This document shows positions 14,723-24,000 of a DNA stretch of 27,219 bases, piece by piece. Position 1 is the first letter of the stretch; each line of letters starts with the position of its first letter. A program made the position numbers and the translations under genes. Under the pieces are notes generated by a model. It was not told the DNA's origin. It searched no databases and saw nothing but the letters and a program-made list of their open reading frames with translations. Location of the stretch: the NCBI GenBank assembly GCA_023432025.1, contig JAEYVE010000184.1, forward strand, positions 1-27,219, read 5' to 3'. The DNA comes from Pseudomonadota bacterium. GTDB taxonomy: Bacteria > Myxococcota_A > Polyangia > Polyangiales > Polyangiaceae.

Positions 14723-16333
14723 ATGATCAACGTCAACGACGTCTCCATGAACTTTGGCGCCCAGGTGTTGTTCGAAAACGTGAACGTCACCTTCAACAAG
14801 GGTGAGCGTTACGGCCTCACCGGACCGAACGGGGCGGGCAAGTCCACCTTCATGAAGATCGTGCAGGGAGATCTGGAGCCGATGTCCGGCCACGTGCAGA
14901 GGCCCAAGAAAATGGGCATTCTGCGCCAGGATCACTACCAGTACGAGTCGACGCGCATTTTGGACGCCGTGATGATGGGGAACGAGCCCCTGTGGCAGGC
15001 CATCAGCGAAAAAGAAGGCCTGCTCGCCAAGGGCGCCGATCTCACGGACGACGACGGCGTGCGCCTCGCCGAGTTGGAAATGACCATCGCCGAAGAGGAC
15101 GGCTACACGGCGGAGGCAGAAGCGTCCGGGCTCCTGGAGGGCCTCGGTATTCCGGAGGAGCTCCACGAGGAGACCGTGAGCGTGCTCACGGGTGGCGACA
15201 AAGTGCGTGTGCTCTTGGCGCAGGCGCTGTTCGGCAAGCCAGAAGCGCTGCTGCTCGACGAGCCGACCAACGCGCTCGACATCGGCAGCATTCGTTGGCT
15301 CGAAGAGTTCTTGAAGGGCTACGACGGCACGCTCGTCGTCATCAGCCACGATCGTCACTTCTTGAACTCGGTGGCCACCAAAATCGCGGACATCGACTAC
15401 GAAACGATCATCGTCTACCCCGGCAATTACGACGACATGGTGGACGCCAAGGCGGAGGCGCGCAGCAAGCTCGAGCTCGCCAACGCCGCCCGCACCAAGC
15501 GTATCGAGTCGCTGCAGGAGTTCGTGCAGCGCTTCCGCGCCGGCTCGCGGGCGAGCCAGGTGAAGTCCCGCGAAAAAGTCCTGGAGCGGGAGAAGGACGA
15601 GCTGAACAACCTCAAGCGCTCGAACATCGCGCGGCCCTTCATTCGCTTCGATCAGAAGCGTCCGTCGGGCAAGCAGGTCGTCAGCGTAGAAACGCTCGAC
15701 AAGGCGTTCGGCGACAAGGTCATCTGTCGTCACTTCAACCTGAGCATCATGCGCGGCGACAAAATCGCCCTCGTCGGACCCAACGGCATCGGCAAGACCA
15801 CGCTCATCAAGATGCTCAAGGGGGAGGTGAAGCCCGACGCCGGCAAGATCGAATGGGGCTACGAGACGCACGTCGGCTACATGCCGCAGGACCACGCCGA
15901 CGAGATCGAAAAGAGCGACATGACCGCTCACAAGTGGCTGTGGCAGTGGAACAACCACGCCGACGAGGAGAACCTGCGCGCGCTCTTCGGCCGGCTCCTG
16001 TTCAGCAAGGACGAGCCGCTCAAGCCCACCAAGGTGCTCTCCGGTGGTGAGACGGTGCGCCTGCTCTTGGCCAAGCTGATGATCACGCAGCCCAACGTGC
16101 TCCTGTTGGACGAGCCCACGAACCATTTGGACCTCGAGGCGATTCGATCCCTCACGCTCGGTCTGGCCAGCTTCGAAGGCACCGTGGTGTTCGTGACCCA
16201 CGACCGTCAAATGGTGTCGCGCGTCGCTACGCGCGTCATCGAAATGAGCGACGAAGGGGTGCGCGAGCTGAGTCCGCACCAGTTCGATGACGGGCAGTTC
16301 TTGCTCGGTCACGGGCGCAAAAAGTCCGCCTGA
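14723..16333 (+). CDS. ybiT: ABC-F ATPase, YbiT type (ribosome-associated)
   Basis: ABC-F proteins have two ATPase domains and no membrane part; they bind the ribosomal E site and help stalled or inefficient peptide synthesis. The 536-residue product starts MINVNDVSMNFG, behind GGAGAGAGAG. NBD1 has Walker A GPNGAGKS (34-41), the RQDHYQYES segment near 68-76, a signature LTGGD (155-159) in place of LSGGE, and Walker B with DEPTNALD (179-186). The interdomain linker (about 233-310) is charged and ends PFIRFDQ, as in E. coli YbiT. NBD2 has GPNGIGKTT (352-360), LSGGE (439-443) and DEPTNHLD (463-470). Length and block order follow YbiT (530 residues) closely. Translation could begin upstream in the same frame, but that part has no family match. 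Confidence 0.94.
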   Translation: MINVNDVSMNFGAQVLFENVNVTFNKGERYGLTGPNGAGKSTFMKIVQGDLEPMSGHVQRPKKMGILRQDHYQYESTRILDAVMMGNEPLWQAISEKEGLLAKGADLTDDDGVRLAELEMTIAEEDGYTAEAEASGLLEGLGIPEELHEETVSVLTGGDKVRVLLAQALFGKPEALLLDEPTNALDIGSIRWLEEFLKGYDGTLVVISHDRHFLNSVATKIADIDYETIIVYPGNYDDMVDAKAEARSKLELANAARTKRIESLQEFVQRFRAGSRASQVKSREKVLEREKDELNNLKRSNIARPFIRFDQKRPSGKQVVSVETLDKAFGDKVICRHFNLSIMRGDKIALVGPNGIGKTTLIKMLKGEVKPDAGKIEWGYETHVGYMPQDHADEIEKSDMTAHKWLWQWNNHADEENLRALFGRLLFSKDEPLKPTKVLSGGETVRLLLAKLMITQPNVLLLDEPTNHLDLEAIRSLTLGLASFEGTVVFVTHDRQMVSRVATRVIEMSDEGVRELSPHQFDDGQFLLGHGRKKSA

Positions 16334-16692
16334 CGCGCTTCGGACGCAGGCGTGCGCTTCGGCCCGCGCGTCTCGACTCGGAGCGCACCGCCGTCCCACC
16401 GCGAGACGGGAGCGAACGCCGCGCGACGGCTCGCTCGTCGGGCTTCGTGCCCGTTCGAGCTGGCCCGCGCGCGTCGCCCCGGGGGTTTGCGCGCGTTTCG
16501 TCGTCCCGGGTTGCCGATGAAGTGGCGCGGCTAACTCGGGTGGGGCAGAAGAGATTCACGGGGTCCGCTTGGCCTCGGATTTGCAACGATTTCGTGGCGA
16601 CAGCGGCGAGGGGGCGGAGCCTTCAGGGCACGGACCGCGGCGACGAGCGCTCATGCTCGGCGCGCCGTCGTGGCGCGGAGGAGGGGGACACG
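16334..16692. other. Intergenic region before fbp
   Basis: These 359 bp between ybiT and fbp hold no gene that I can support. The fbp frame is open upstream of its ATG to 16447, but the extra 82 residues are Arg/Ala-rich and unlike fructose bisphosphatase. A strong ribosome-binding site (GGAGGAGGGGG) lies just before ATG 16693. The fbp promoter should be here, but no clear -35/-10 pair was found. Several short GC palindromes look like chance. Confidence 0.6.
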
Positions 16693-17838
16693 ATGATCGA
16701 CCTGGAGTTGCAATCGAATCGACTCTCGCGCCTGACGCTCGGGACGTTCTTGCGTCAGAGCATGGTGAGCGTGCCCGCTCGCCTCGGCGGCTTGGCGCAG
16801 CTGCTCGAGGAAATCGCGGCCGCGTGCGCGCAGATTTCCGAGCAGGTGGCGCGAGCCACGCACCAAGGCGCCGATCGCGTCCTGGGTGAGGCGAACGAAA
16901 GCGGGGACTCGGTGAAGGAGCTGGACCGCGTCGCCGACGAGATCTTCGCGCGGCGACTCGAGGAGAGCACCTTCTGCGCGGCGTTCGTCAGCGAGGAGCG
17001 TGCCGAGCCTCACGTGCTTCCGGACCGCGACGCCGCCTACCTGGTCGCCGCCGATCCGTTGGACGGCTCCAGCAACATCGGCTGCGCCATTCCGGTCGGC
17101 ACCATTTTTTCGGTGCTCCCCCGCGCCGATCGCACGGTGGTGCCGACGACCGCGGATTTCTTGCGGCGCGGGCGGGATCTCGTGGCGGCGGGGTACGTCA
17201 TCTATGGGCCGACCACCGAGCTCGTGCTCAGCACCGGTGACAGCGTGCACATCTTCGGGCTCGAACCGGATCGCCAGTGGTGCCTTCTGAAGAGCGACGT
17301 GCGCCTGCCGCTCCGCGGAGGAATTTACTCCATCAATGAAGCGAACTCGCCCTATTGGACGCCGGAGCTCGTCGAGTGGGTCGAAGCCCTCAAGCAACGC
17401 GGGTACACGCAGCGCTACGTGGGTTCCATGGTCGCCGACGTGCACCGGACCTTGTTGAAGGGGGGCGTGTTCCTCTATCCCGGCAGCGTCAAGCAACCCG
17501 AAGGCAAGCTGCGCTACCTGTACGAGGGGGCGCCCATGGCGTTTCTGTTCGAGGCGGCGGATGGCCGCGCCACCACGGGAGCCCGCCGCTTACTCGACTT
17601 CGTCCCCGAAGGCATCCACCAGAAGACACCGGTCATTCTCGGTGGGAGGCGGGAGGTGCTCGAGCTGGAGCGGGCGCTGGGACAGCGAGCCGCGCGACGT
17701 GTGCGGACCGGGCCAGGCCCGGGGAGCCGTCGAGGCCCTCAACGGGTTCGTTGCGCGTTCGAGCTCGAGGGACGGCAGGTGACGGGCAAGCTCGAGTTGT
17801 CGCCGAAGAGCGGCAAACATCAGTTCGTTTCGTCTTGA
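16693..17838 (+). CDS. fbp: Class I fructose-1,6-bisphosphatase
   Basis: The enzyme hydrolyses fructose 1,6-bisphosphate to fructose 6-phosphate in gluconeogenesis, in the cytoplasm with divalent metal. The 381-residue protein shows KELDRVADEIF (75-85), SEE (100-102), the metal site DPLDGSSN (121-128), GYVIYGPTTELVLSTGDSVHIF (167-188), RYVGSMVADVHRTLLKGGVFLYP (241-263), and KLRYLYEGAPMAFLFEAADGRATTG (272-296). The ATG follows GGAGGAGGGGGACACG. The catalytic core ends near 330, where E. coli FBPase (332 residues) also stops. About 50 further residues follow: a basic Arg/Pro/Gly stretch (332-352), then two likely strands (CAFELEGRQVTGKLELS). Several usual motif residues are replaced (IGCAIPVG for IDVNVSVG), so it is a divergent branch. 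Confidence 0.94.
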   Translation: MIDLELQSNRLSRLTLGTFLRQSMVSVPARLGGLAQLLEEIAAACAQISEQVARATHQGADRVLGEANESGDSVKELDRVADEIFARRLEESTFCAAFVSEERAEPHVLPDRDAAYLVAADPLDGSSNIGCAIPVGTIFSVLPRADRTVVPTTADFLRRGRDLVAAGYVIYGPTTELVLSTGDSVHIFGLEPDRQWCLLKSDVRLPLRGGIYSINEANSPYWTPELVEWVEALKQRGYTQRYVGSMVADVHRTLLKGGVFLYPGSVKQPEGKLRYLYEGAPMAFLFEAADGRATTGARRLLDFVPEGIHQKTPVILGGRREVLELERALGQRAARRVRTGPGPGSRRGPQRVRCAFELEGRQVTGKLELSPKSGKHQFVSS

Positions 17839-17970
17839 GCGCGCTTGGGGGGCCGGAGGCTCGGCGCGACTGAATCGACAGAGGTGGGGGCGTCGCCGTG
17901 AGCTCACCGTGGACGCGGCGGCTCGAGGACAGGTATGGTCTCGGCCATTCCTCCGGAGCTTCGCCCCCCA

Positions 17971-19980
17971 ATGCGCAAGGTTGCCTCGGCCTGGGTTCTT
18001 TCGAGCGCGCTCGTCGCGGCGACCGCGTGCAGCGGTGAGTCGGAGGATGAACCGCGCAATGACGCTCCGCAGTCGCTCCCTCCGGTTTTTGGAGGCGTCT
18101 CGGAGGCAGAGGTTCTTTCCGATCGGGAGGTGCGTTTGCGTTGGGGGCCGGCGCTGGACGATACGACCCCGCGCCGGCGTATCGTCTACCGGGTTTACCA
18201 GGGCGTGGGGGACGGTCCCGTGGATACGAGCGCTCCCGTCGCCGTCTCCATTCCGGGTGAGACGAGTGTGGTCGTCTCGGGGCTCCGCTCGGGACAGCGC
18301 TTTCGCTTCGTCGTGCGCGCGGTGGACGCAGAAGGAAACGAAGAGGCGAACCGTCGCGCCGTGACGGTGTCGACCGGGGATGACGGGGCTCCCGTTTTCG
18401 CGGGTGTCACGGGCGCCCATGCTCTCGGCTCTCGGCGCTTGCTGGTGCAATGGAAGCCGGCAGAGGACGAGGTTTCGCCGGGCCACATGCTTCGCTACCG
18501 CGTGTACGTCTCGCGCTCGAGCAACGAGGAGCGAGCCTTCGAGCAGCCCCTTCTCACGACCACGCCCGGCGTCACCTCCGTGGTCGTCGAGGAGCAACCT
18601 GCGGCGAGCGAGCTCTTCGTCGGCGTGCGCGCAGTCGACGAGAGCGGCAACGAGGACGAAAATACGCGGCTCGTTGCCACGGAAACGCCCGAGGGCAACC
18701 CTCCCGAGTTTGCCGGGCTCAGGAGCGTGGTGGCGGGCTCGACGAGCGCCGAGCTGCGCTGGTTTCCTGCCATCGACGACGCCACGGCCTCCAGTGAAAT
18801 CGTGTACGCAGTTTACGTGGGCACGGCGGGAGGGGCCTACAACCTGCTTGCTCCCCGCGTGGTCACGGATCCCGGCGTGACGCGTTGGGTCGTCGATGGC
18901 CTCGAGCCGGGCACGGAGCACTTCTTTCTCGTGCGTGCGCGGGACCTTGCGGGCAACGAGGACGGGAACGTCGTCGAGCTCGCCGCCACCACCGAGCCCT
19001 CGGACGACACCTCGCCCGTTTTCTCGGGCGTGCAGGAGGCCGAAGCAACGACGCCCACGAGCCTTCACGTGAGTTGGGCAGCCGCCAGCGACGACCGCAC
19101 GGACGTCGCCCGCATTCGCTACGACGTTTACCTCCGCGAGGGGAAGAAGGCTCCGGACACGCGGAAGGAACCGTTCTTGACGACGCTGCCGGGTCGCGTT
19201 TCCGCGGACCTCCTGGGGCTCGCGCCGGACATCGAGTACACCGTGCTCGTTCGTGCGCGCGACGAAGTGGGGAATCGGGACGAAAACTCCGAAGTCTTGA
19301 CCCGCAAAACCCCAGCGGCGACCGACGACGTCGCGCCGCCGCTGCTGTCGGGAAGCCCGGAGCTCGAGCTGGTTCCGGCGCGGCCGGACTGGCTCTCGGT
19401 CAGGTTGCCGCCGGCGACGGACGACACGGAGGACGCCTCCGGAATTCGTTTCCACGTCTGTGTCGAGGTTTCGGACGGCGACTGTACGGGGAGCGCGTTC
19501 ATCGACCACGTGAACGCGACCAGCCCCTTCGGAGCATCCAACGTTTTCGTGACGGGGCTCTCTCCTCGTACGCGGTATCGCGTCAGCGTTCGCGCCGAAG
19601 ACCGCAGCGGAAATCTCGGGGGCACGGGCCTCACGGCCGAGGGTGTGACGTCCACGTCGTTCGCCTCGGACGTTCGCCCCCTGCTCGAGTCCCGCTGCAA
19701 CCAGTGCCACGGCTATGTGTACGGGGTGCTCGTGAACGTCCCCAGTGGGTACGCGGATCCAACGTACGGCGCGCTGCCACTGGTGAGTCCGGGGCTGCCC
19801 ACGCGGAGCTACCTCTATCGTAAGCTGCGGGCGTCCGGGGACGTGGGCGCGCCGTTCGGCGAAGCCGAGCCCGCGCTGTACGAGGGCGAGCGTATGCCGT
19901 CGGACAAAACGGATCCGCTGTCGAGCGACGCACAATCGGTCTTGTACGACTGGATTACGCAGGGCGCGTTCGAAAACTGA
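17971..19980 (+). CDS. Lipoprotein with five fibronectin type III domains and one c-type haem site
   Basis: From ATG 17971 the protein has 669 residues. A signal peptide MRKVASAWVL... ends at Cys20 (AATAC), a tolerated lipobox. Five FN3-like repeats of about 100 residues follow (roughly 38-136, 140-238, 243-341, 347-447 and 454-560). Each starts PxFxGV or similar, has RYRVYV-type strands, and four contain RAxDxxGN(E/R)D-like turns. Residues 563-669 form a small cytochrome-like domain with FASDVRPLLESRCNQCHG (haem motif C576-x2-C579-H580), an RSYLYRKL segment and ERMPSDKTDPLSSDAQSVLYDWITQGA. That end is typical of single-haem domains in planctomycete and myxobacterial surface proteins, where Met642 may be the distal ligand. 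An upstream in-frame ATG (17935) is an alternative start. It begins a run of four same-strand exported proteins. Confidence 0.86.
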   Translation: MRKVASAWVLSSALVAATACSGESEDEPRNDAPQSLPPVFGGVSEAEVLSDREVRLRWGPALDDTTPRRRIVYRVYQGVGDGPVDTSAPVAVSIPGETSVVVSGLRSGQRFRFVVRAVDAEGNEEANRRAVTVSTGDDGAPVFAGVTGAHALGSRRLLVQWKPAEDEVSPGHMLRYRVYVSRSSNEERAFEQPLLTTTPGVTSVVVEEQPAASELFVGVRAVDESGNEDENTRLVATETPEGNPPEFAGLRSVVAGSTSAELRWFPAIDDATASSEIVYAVYVGTAGGAYNLLAPRVVTDPGVTRWVVDGLEPGTEHFFLVRARDLAGNEDGNVVELAATTEPSDDTSPVFSGVQEAEATTPTSLHVSWAAASDDRTDVARIRYDVYLREGKKAPDTRKEPFLTTLPGRVSADLLGLAPDIEYTVLVRARDEVGNRDENSEVLTRKTPAATDDVAPPLLSGSPELELVPARPDWLSVRLPPATDDTEDASGIRFHVCVEVSDGDCTGSAFIDHVNATSPFGASNVFVTGLSPRTRYRVSVRAEDRSGNLGGTGLTAEGVTSTSFASDVRPLLESRCNQCHGYVYGVLVNVPSGYADPTYGALPLVSPGLPTRSYLYRKLRASGDVGAPFGEAEPALYEGERMPSDKTDPLSSDAQSVLYDWITQGAFEN

Positions 19981-19985
19981 GGCCG

Positions 19986-20762
19986 ATGGTCAGTCGAGCT
20001 CCGAGCCGTGGCCCGCTGATTGGCCTACTCGTCGCGTCCGTCGTTTCCGCCGGAATCCTGGCCTTCTTTGCGTCGAGAGAGCGGGCCGTGTCGGAGGTCA
20101 CACGGTCTTCGTCCGGCGAGGTAGCGGACGCAGTCGAGGCCGACCAGCGGCCTCGGTCCACCGAGCTGGGAAGCGCGGCGCGGGTCGGCGCGACCGAACC
20201 ACCGCGTGGGGCCGCCCAACGACCCCTCGAGGCGGACGAAGCCGTGCCCGCGGACCCTCGGGGGCTCGAGTCGTACCGCTTGCCGGACGTCGAGGTGGAT
20301 CCCCGAATTCGGGACCGAGGAGTGCAAGCGCTCATCACGCCCTTGCGCTGTGTGCCCCCCAGCCGCGCCATCGAAGTTCGCCCCTCTGGACCCGGGGGAG
20401 CCGGCTGCCTCATCGATCAGAGCGAAGGTTTGCCCCTTTACGTGGGGCGTTGGGTCGTCCGCACCGGCGCCGGTTTACTCGAGGTTGGCAGCTACGAGAG
20501 TGGCCTCCGGGTGGGGCCCTGGACGCAGTATCACCCGAACGGGTTCAAGGCCGCCGAAGGTGAGTTCGTCGACGACAAGCGCGACGGCGTTTGGAACGAA
20601 TGGGACGATAGCGGGAAATTCTTCGCCCGTCGCAGGTACAAGGACGGGCTGCTTCACGGCGTGGCGGTCGTGTTTCAGGGAATGACACCGCGCGCGGAGC
20701 TGTGGACGAACGGTCGCCGCGCAGGTGAAGACGACCTTTCCGAGGCCTCAGCCGAGCGCTGA
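19986..20762 (+). CDS. Membrane-anchored protein with YwqK/MORN-like repeats
   Basis: The 258-residue protein starts five bases after the preceding stop, so the two are probably co-transcribed. An uncleaved signal anchor lies at about 10-30 (LIGLLVASVVSAGILAFFA). A Ser/Glu/Pro-rich spacer follows to about 115. The C-terminal half carries two to three repeats of the YwqK (MORN_2) type: VGSYESGLRVGPWTQYHPNG, then EGEFVDDKRDGVWNEWDDSG, then RRYKDGLLHGVAVVF. These beta-hairpin repeats with the G-x-W core occur in many exported proteins of unknown role. Two Cys (LRCVPPS and AGCLID) may form a disulphide. Partner or substrate unknown. Confidence 0.8.
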   Translation: MVSRAPSRGPLIGLLVASVVSAGILAFFASRERAVSEVTRSSSGEVADAVEADQRPRSTELGSAARVGATEPPRGAAQRPLEADEAVPADPRGLESYRLPDVEVDPRIRDRGVQALITPLRCVPPSRAIEVRPSGPGGAGCLIDQSEGLPLYVGRWVVRTGAGLLEVGSYESGLRVGPWTQYHPNGFKAAEGEFVDDKRDGVWNEWDDSGKFFARRRYKDGLLHGVAVVFQGMTPRAELWTNGRRAGEDDLSEASAER

Positions 20763-20969
20763 TTACGCTGACACGACATTCCCGCGCCGAGCACGTGGTC
20801 GTGACGTAGGAAGGCGTCGCGACAGAGCACCGAGCGCGAAACTGTCCCGGCAAGTCGCGCCGAGCCTCGAACCGCTCGGTACGTGAGGGCGCGCCTGCGA
20901 GACTGGCGAGCCCGGTTGTGTGCGGATTGGTCGAGGGGTTCGGTTGCGGAGGATCGAGCTCGAAGGGCG

Positions 20970-20998
20970 TTGTCAGGAAAGGCGACCAAAGTTACGCT
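20970..20998 (+). promoter_or_regulatory. Candidate sigma-70-like promoter for the MopE-like gene
   Basis: TTGTCA (20970-20975) is separated by 17 bp from TACGCT (20993-20998), about 58 bp before ATG 21057. The -35 is five of six to consensus; the -10 keeps only T, A and the last T. The rest of the 294-bp gap before the gene (20763-21056) holds no gene or clear repeat. Without it, the gene would be read from the upstream operon. Confidence 0.3.
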
Positions 20999-21056
20999 GC
21001 TCGCTGCCTTTTTCCCAGGGAGCGGTGGTCGTGTGGCTCGTTCCTCGGTGCTCTAC

Positions 21057-24000
21057 ATGACTGCTCTCGGACTCAGTGGGTCGCTCCGTCGCGTTGCTGC
21101 GTTCGGGGTTTCGGTTGGTGCGCTCTTCGCGGTCGGTCCTTCCGGCGCCTACTCGACGGGGATCCAAACCAACCAGTATTCGCATACGACGACGGGCTGC
21201 GCGCAAGCCGGCTGTCACTCCGATACGTCACGCGGGGCACCGACGGTGGTCTTCGACGTCGCGCCCACGCTGGTTCTGGCGGGCTCAACGAACCGTGTTC
21301 GGATGCGTATCACTTCGGACGACGAGCGCGATCACGGCGGGTGCAACATCTGGGCGAGCAGCGGAACGTTGAGCCCCCGGGACGCAACGACGCGCGCCAT
21401 CAATCCACCCTCCACCACCTACGCATCGGAGCTCACGCACACGAACCGCCTCACCGGCGGTACGAACGTTTACTGCGATTTCAACTGGCAAGCGCCCAGT
21501 ACGGTGGGCACGGCCACGCTGAACGGCTGGGGTAACAAGGTGTATTTCGACTACACCACGTCCCCCTACGATCGCCCCGCGAAGGTTTCTCAGCTGTCCA
21601 TCGCCGTTTGCCGTGACGCGGATGGAGACGGGTATTACTCGAGCGACAGCCCTGCCGCATGCGTGCCCCGCGACTGCAACGACAACTGCGCCACCTGTAA
21701 CCCCGGGGGCGTCGAGTCGTGCAGCAACCAGCTCATCGACAACGACTGCGACGGCGACGCGAACGAGCTCACGAACGGTATCACCGCCGGCGCCGCGTGC
21801 TCGACGGGAAACTCCGGGATTTGCTCCGACGGAACGTACGCCTGTCAGGGTAGCTCCGTCGTCTGCGTCCAAACACGCAGCCCGACGACGGAAACGTGCG
21901 CCAACTACGGCATGGACGACGACTGCGACGGCAACGCCTCGGAAATCGTCAACGGCGTCAATTTGAACGCTCCGTGCTCCACCGGGTTGCTCGGGGTGTG
22001 CTCGGCGGGCACGTCGCAGTGCGTGGGTGGGGCGGCCACGTGCGTGCAGACGACCGCCGCGTCGGCCGAGACCTGTTCGAACCTGAACGTGGACAACGAC
22101 TGCGACGGCGACGCGACGGAAATCACCAACGGCGTCCACGAGGGCGACGCCTGCTCCACGGGATTGGCCGGGGTGTGCGGCCCCGGCGAGCGAGCGTGCT
22201 CGGGGGGGCAGGCCATTTGTCGCCAGCTGACGGCGGCCAGCGCCGAGCGGTGCGACGGACTGGACAACAACTGCAACAGCCAGCTGGACGAAGGCTGCGA
22301 CGACGACGGAGACGACTACTGCGACGCGGGCATGACGACCGTCGGCACGCCCGCGGTGTGCCCCTTCGGTGGCGGAGACTGCAACGACACGTCCAACGTG
22401 ACGCGGCCTGGCGCGCCGGAAATTTGTGACGGCTTGGACAACGACTGCGACGGCACGCCGGACGACAATATTTCTGCCAGCACGTGCGGCCTCGGCATCT
22501 GTCAGCGCACCGCCGCGTCGTGCATGAACGGCGTCCCTCAAAACTGTACCCCGGGCACGCCTGGAGTGGAGTCGTGCGCCAATCTGGGGACCGACGACGA
22601 CTGTGACGGTGACGCGACCGAGCTCACCAACAACGTACGCCCCGGGGACGCGTGCAGCACGGGGCTCCCGGGCATTTGCAACGCCGGCACCCGCGCGTGC
22701 AGCGGAGGCGTCGTGGTCTGCAGCCAAACGAACACCGCCGGCACGGAAACGTGCGCGAACGTGGGCGTGGACAACGACTGCGACGGGGACGCCACCGAGT
22801 TGAACGCGGCTGGCGTACACGCGGGCGAACCGTGCACGACGGGGCTGCCCGGTGTGTGCTCGGCGGGTACGTGGGCATGTCAGGCAGGCAGCGTAGTGTG
22901 CGTGCCCACAGTCACGGCCAGCGCGGAAACGTGTCTGAACCAAGGCGTGGACAACGACTGCGACGGGGACGCCACGGAGCTGACCGACGGAGTGCACGAG
23001 AACGACGCGTGCACGACCGGCGTGCCGGGGGAGTGCTCGGCGGGTCGGCAGAGGTGCACGAGCGGCTCGCTCTTATGCGTGCCCATTCGACAAGCCGCCC
23101 CGGAAGTGTGTGACGGCAGAGACAACGACTGCGACGGCAACACGGACAACGGTCTGCCCAACCTCACCTGCGGCGTGGGAGAGTGCGCCAACTCGGTGCC
23201 CGCATGCGCGGGCGGCACCAACAACACCTGCACCCCGCGGGCGGTCACCGCAGAAACGTGCGACGGCCGGGACAACGACTGCGACGGCACGGTCGACGAA
23301 GGTTGTGATGACGACAACGACGACTACTGCGACGCCGCCATGGGCTACAGCGGTAGCTCACCCGCCTGCCCGCTGGGCGGCGGAGACTGCGACGACACGT
23401 CGGGGGTGACGCACCCCGGCGCCGTGGAAATCTGCGACGGCGTCGACAACGACTGCAACGGGCTGGAGGACGACGACGTGCCGGAGCCCACGTGCGGGCT
23501 CGGGGAGTGCAAGCGCCCTGCAACGGGCTGCGTGGACGGCAAAGGCGAGAACTGCACTCCGGGACCCGCTCGCGCGGAAGTGTGCGACGGCTTGGACAAC
23601 GACTGCGACGGCGTCGTCGACAACGGGGTGCCGCTCGCTGCGTGCGGCCGCGGTGTGTGCGCGCGGACCGGCACGACGTGCGCGGCGTCGAGCTGTACGC
23701 CAGGTCCGTCGTCGGAGGAAGTGTGCGACGGCTTGGACAACGACTGCGACGGCGTGGTCGACAACGGCATCCCCCTCGCCACTTGCGGCGTGGGCGCGTG
23801 CGCCCGCACGGGCAGCACCTGTGATCCGGCGAGCTGCATTCCCGGCGGCTCCGGCGTCGAGGTGTGTGACGGACAGGACGACGACTGCAACGGCGTGCCG
23901 GACGACGGGCTCCCCGTTTCTCAATGCGGCCAAGGAGAGTGCCGCACCACGGGTACGTCCTGCCTGCCGTCCAGCTGCATCCCACTCGACCCGACGGAGG

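Noticed and set aside
14567..16399. 610-codon open frame on the minus strand across the ABC-F gene
   Set aside because: It mirrors the ABC-F gene, is His/Val/Leu-rich without any domain, and long antisense frames are expected in GC-rich DNA with strong third-position bias.
16447..16692. N-terminal extension of fructose bisphosphatase from ATG 16447
   Set aside because: The 82 extra residues are Arg/Ala-rich and unlike the family; ATG 16693 has a strong ribosome-binding site.
21285..22997. Long minus-strand frame with Val/Ala/Arg repeats across the MopE-like gene
   Set aside because: Its repeats (VAVVVHA and similar) are the reverse complement of the DNDCDG codons; the plus strand has the signal peptide, conserved motifs and sorting signal.
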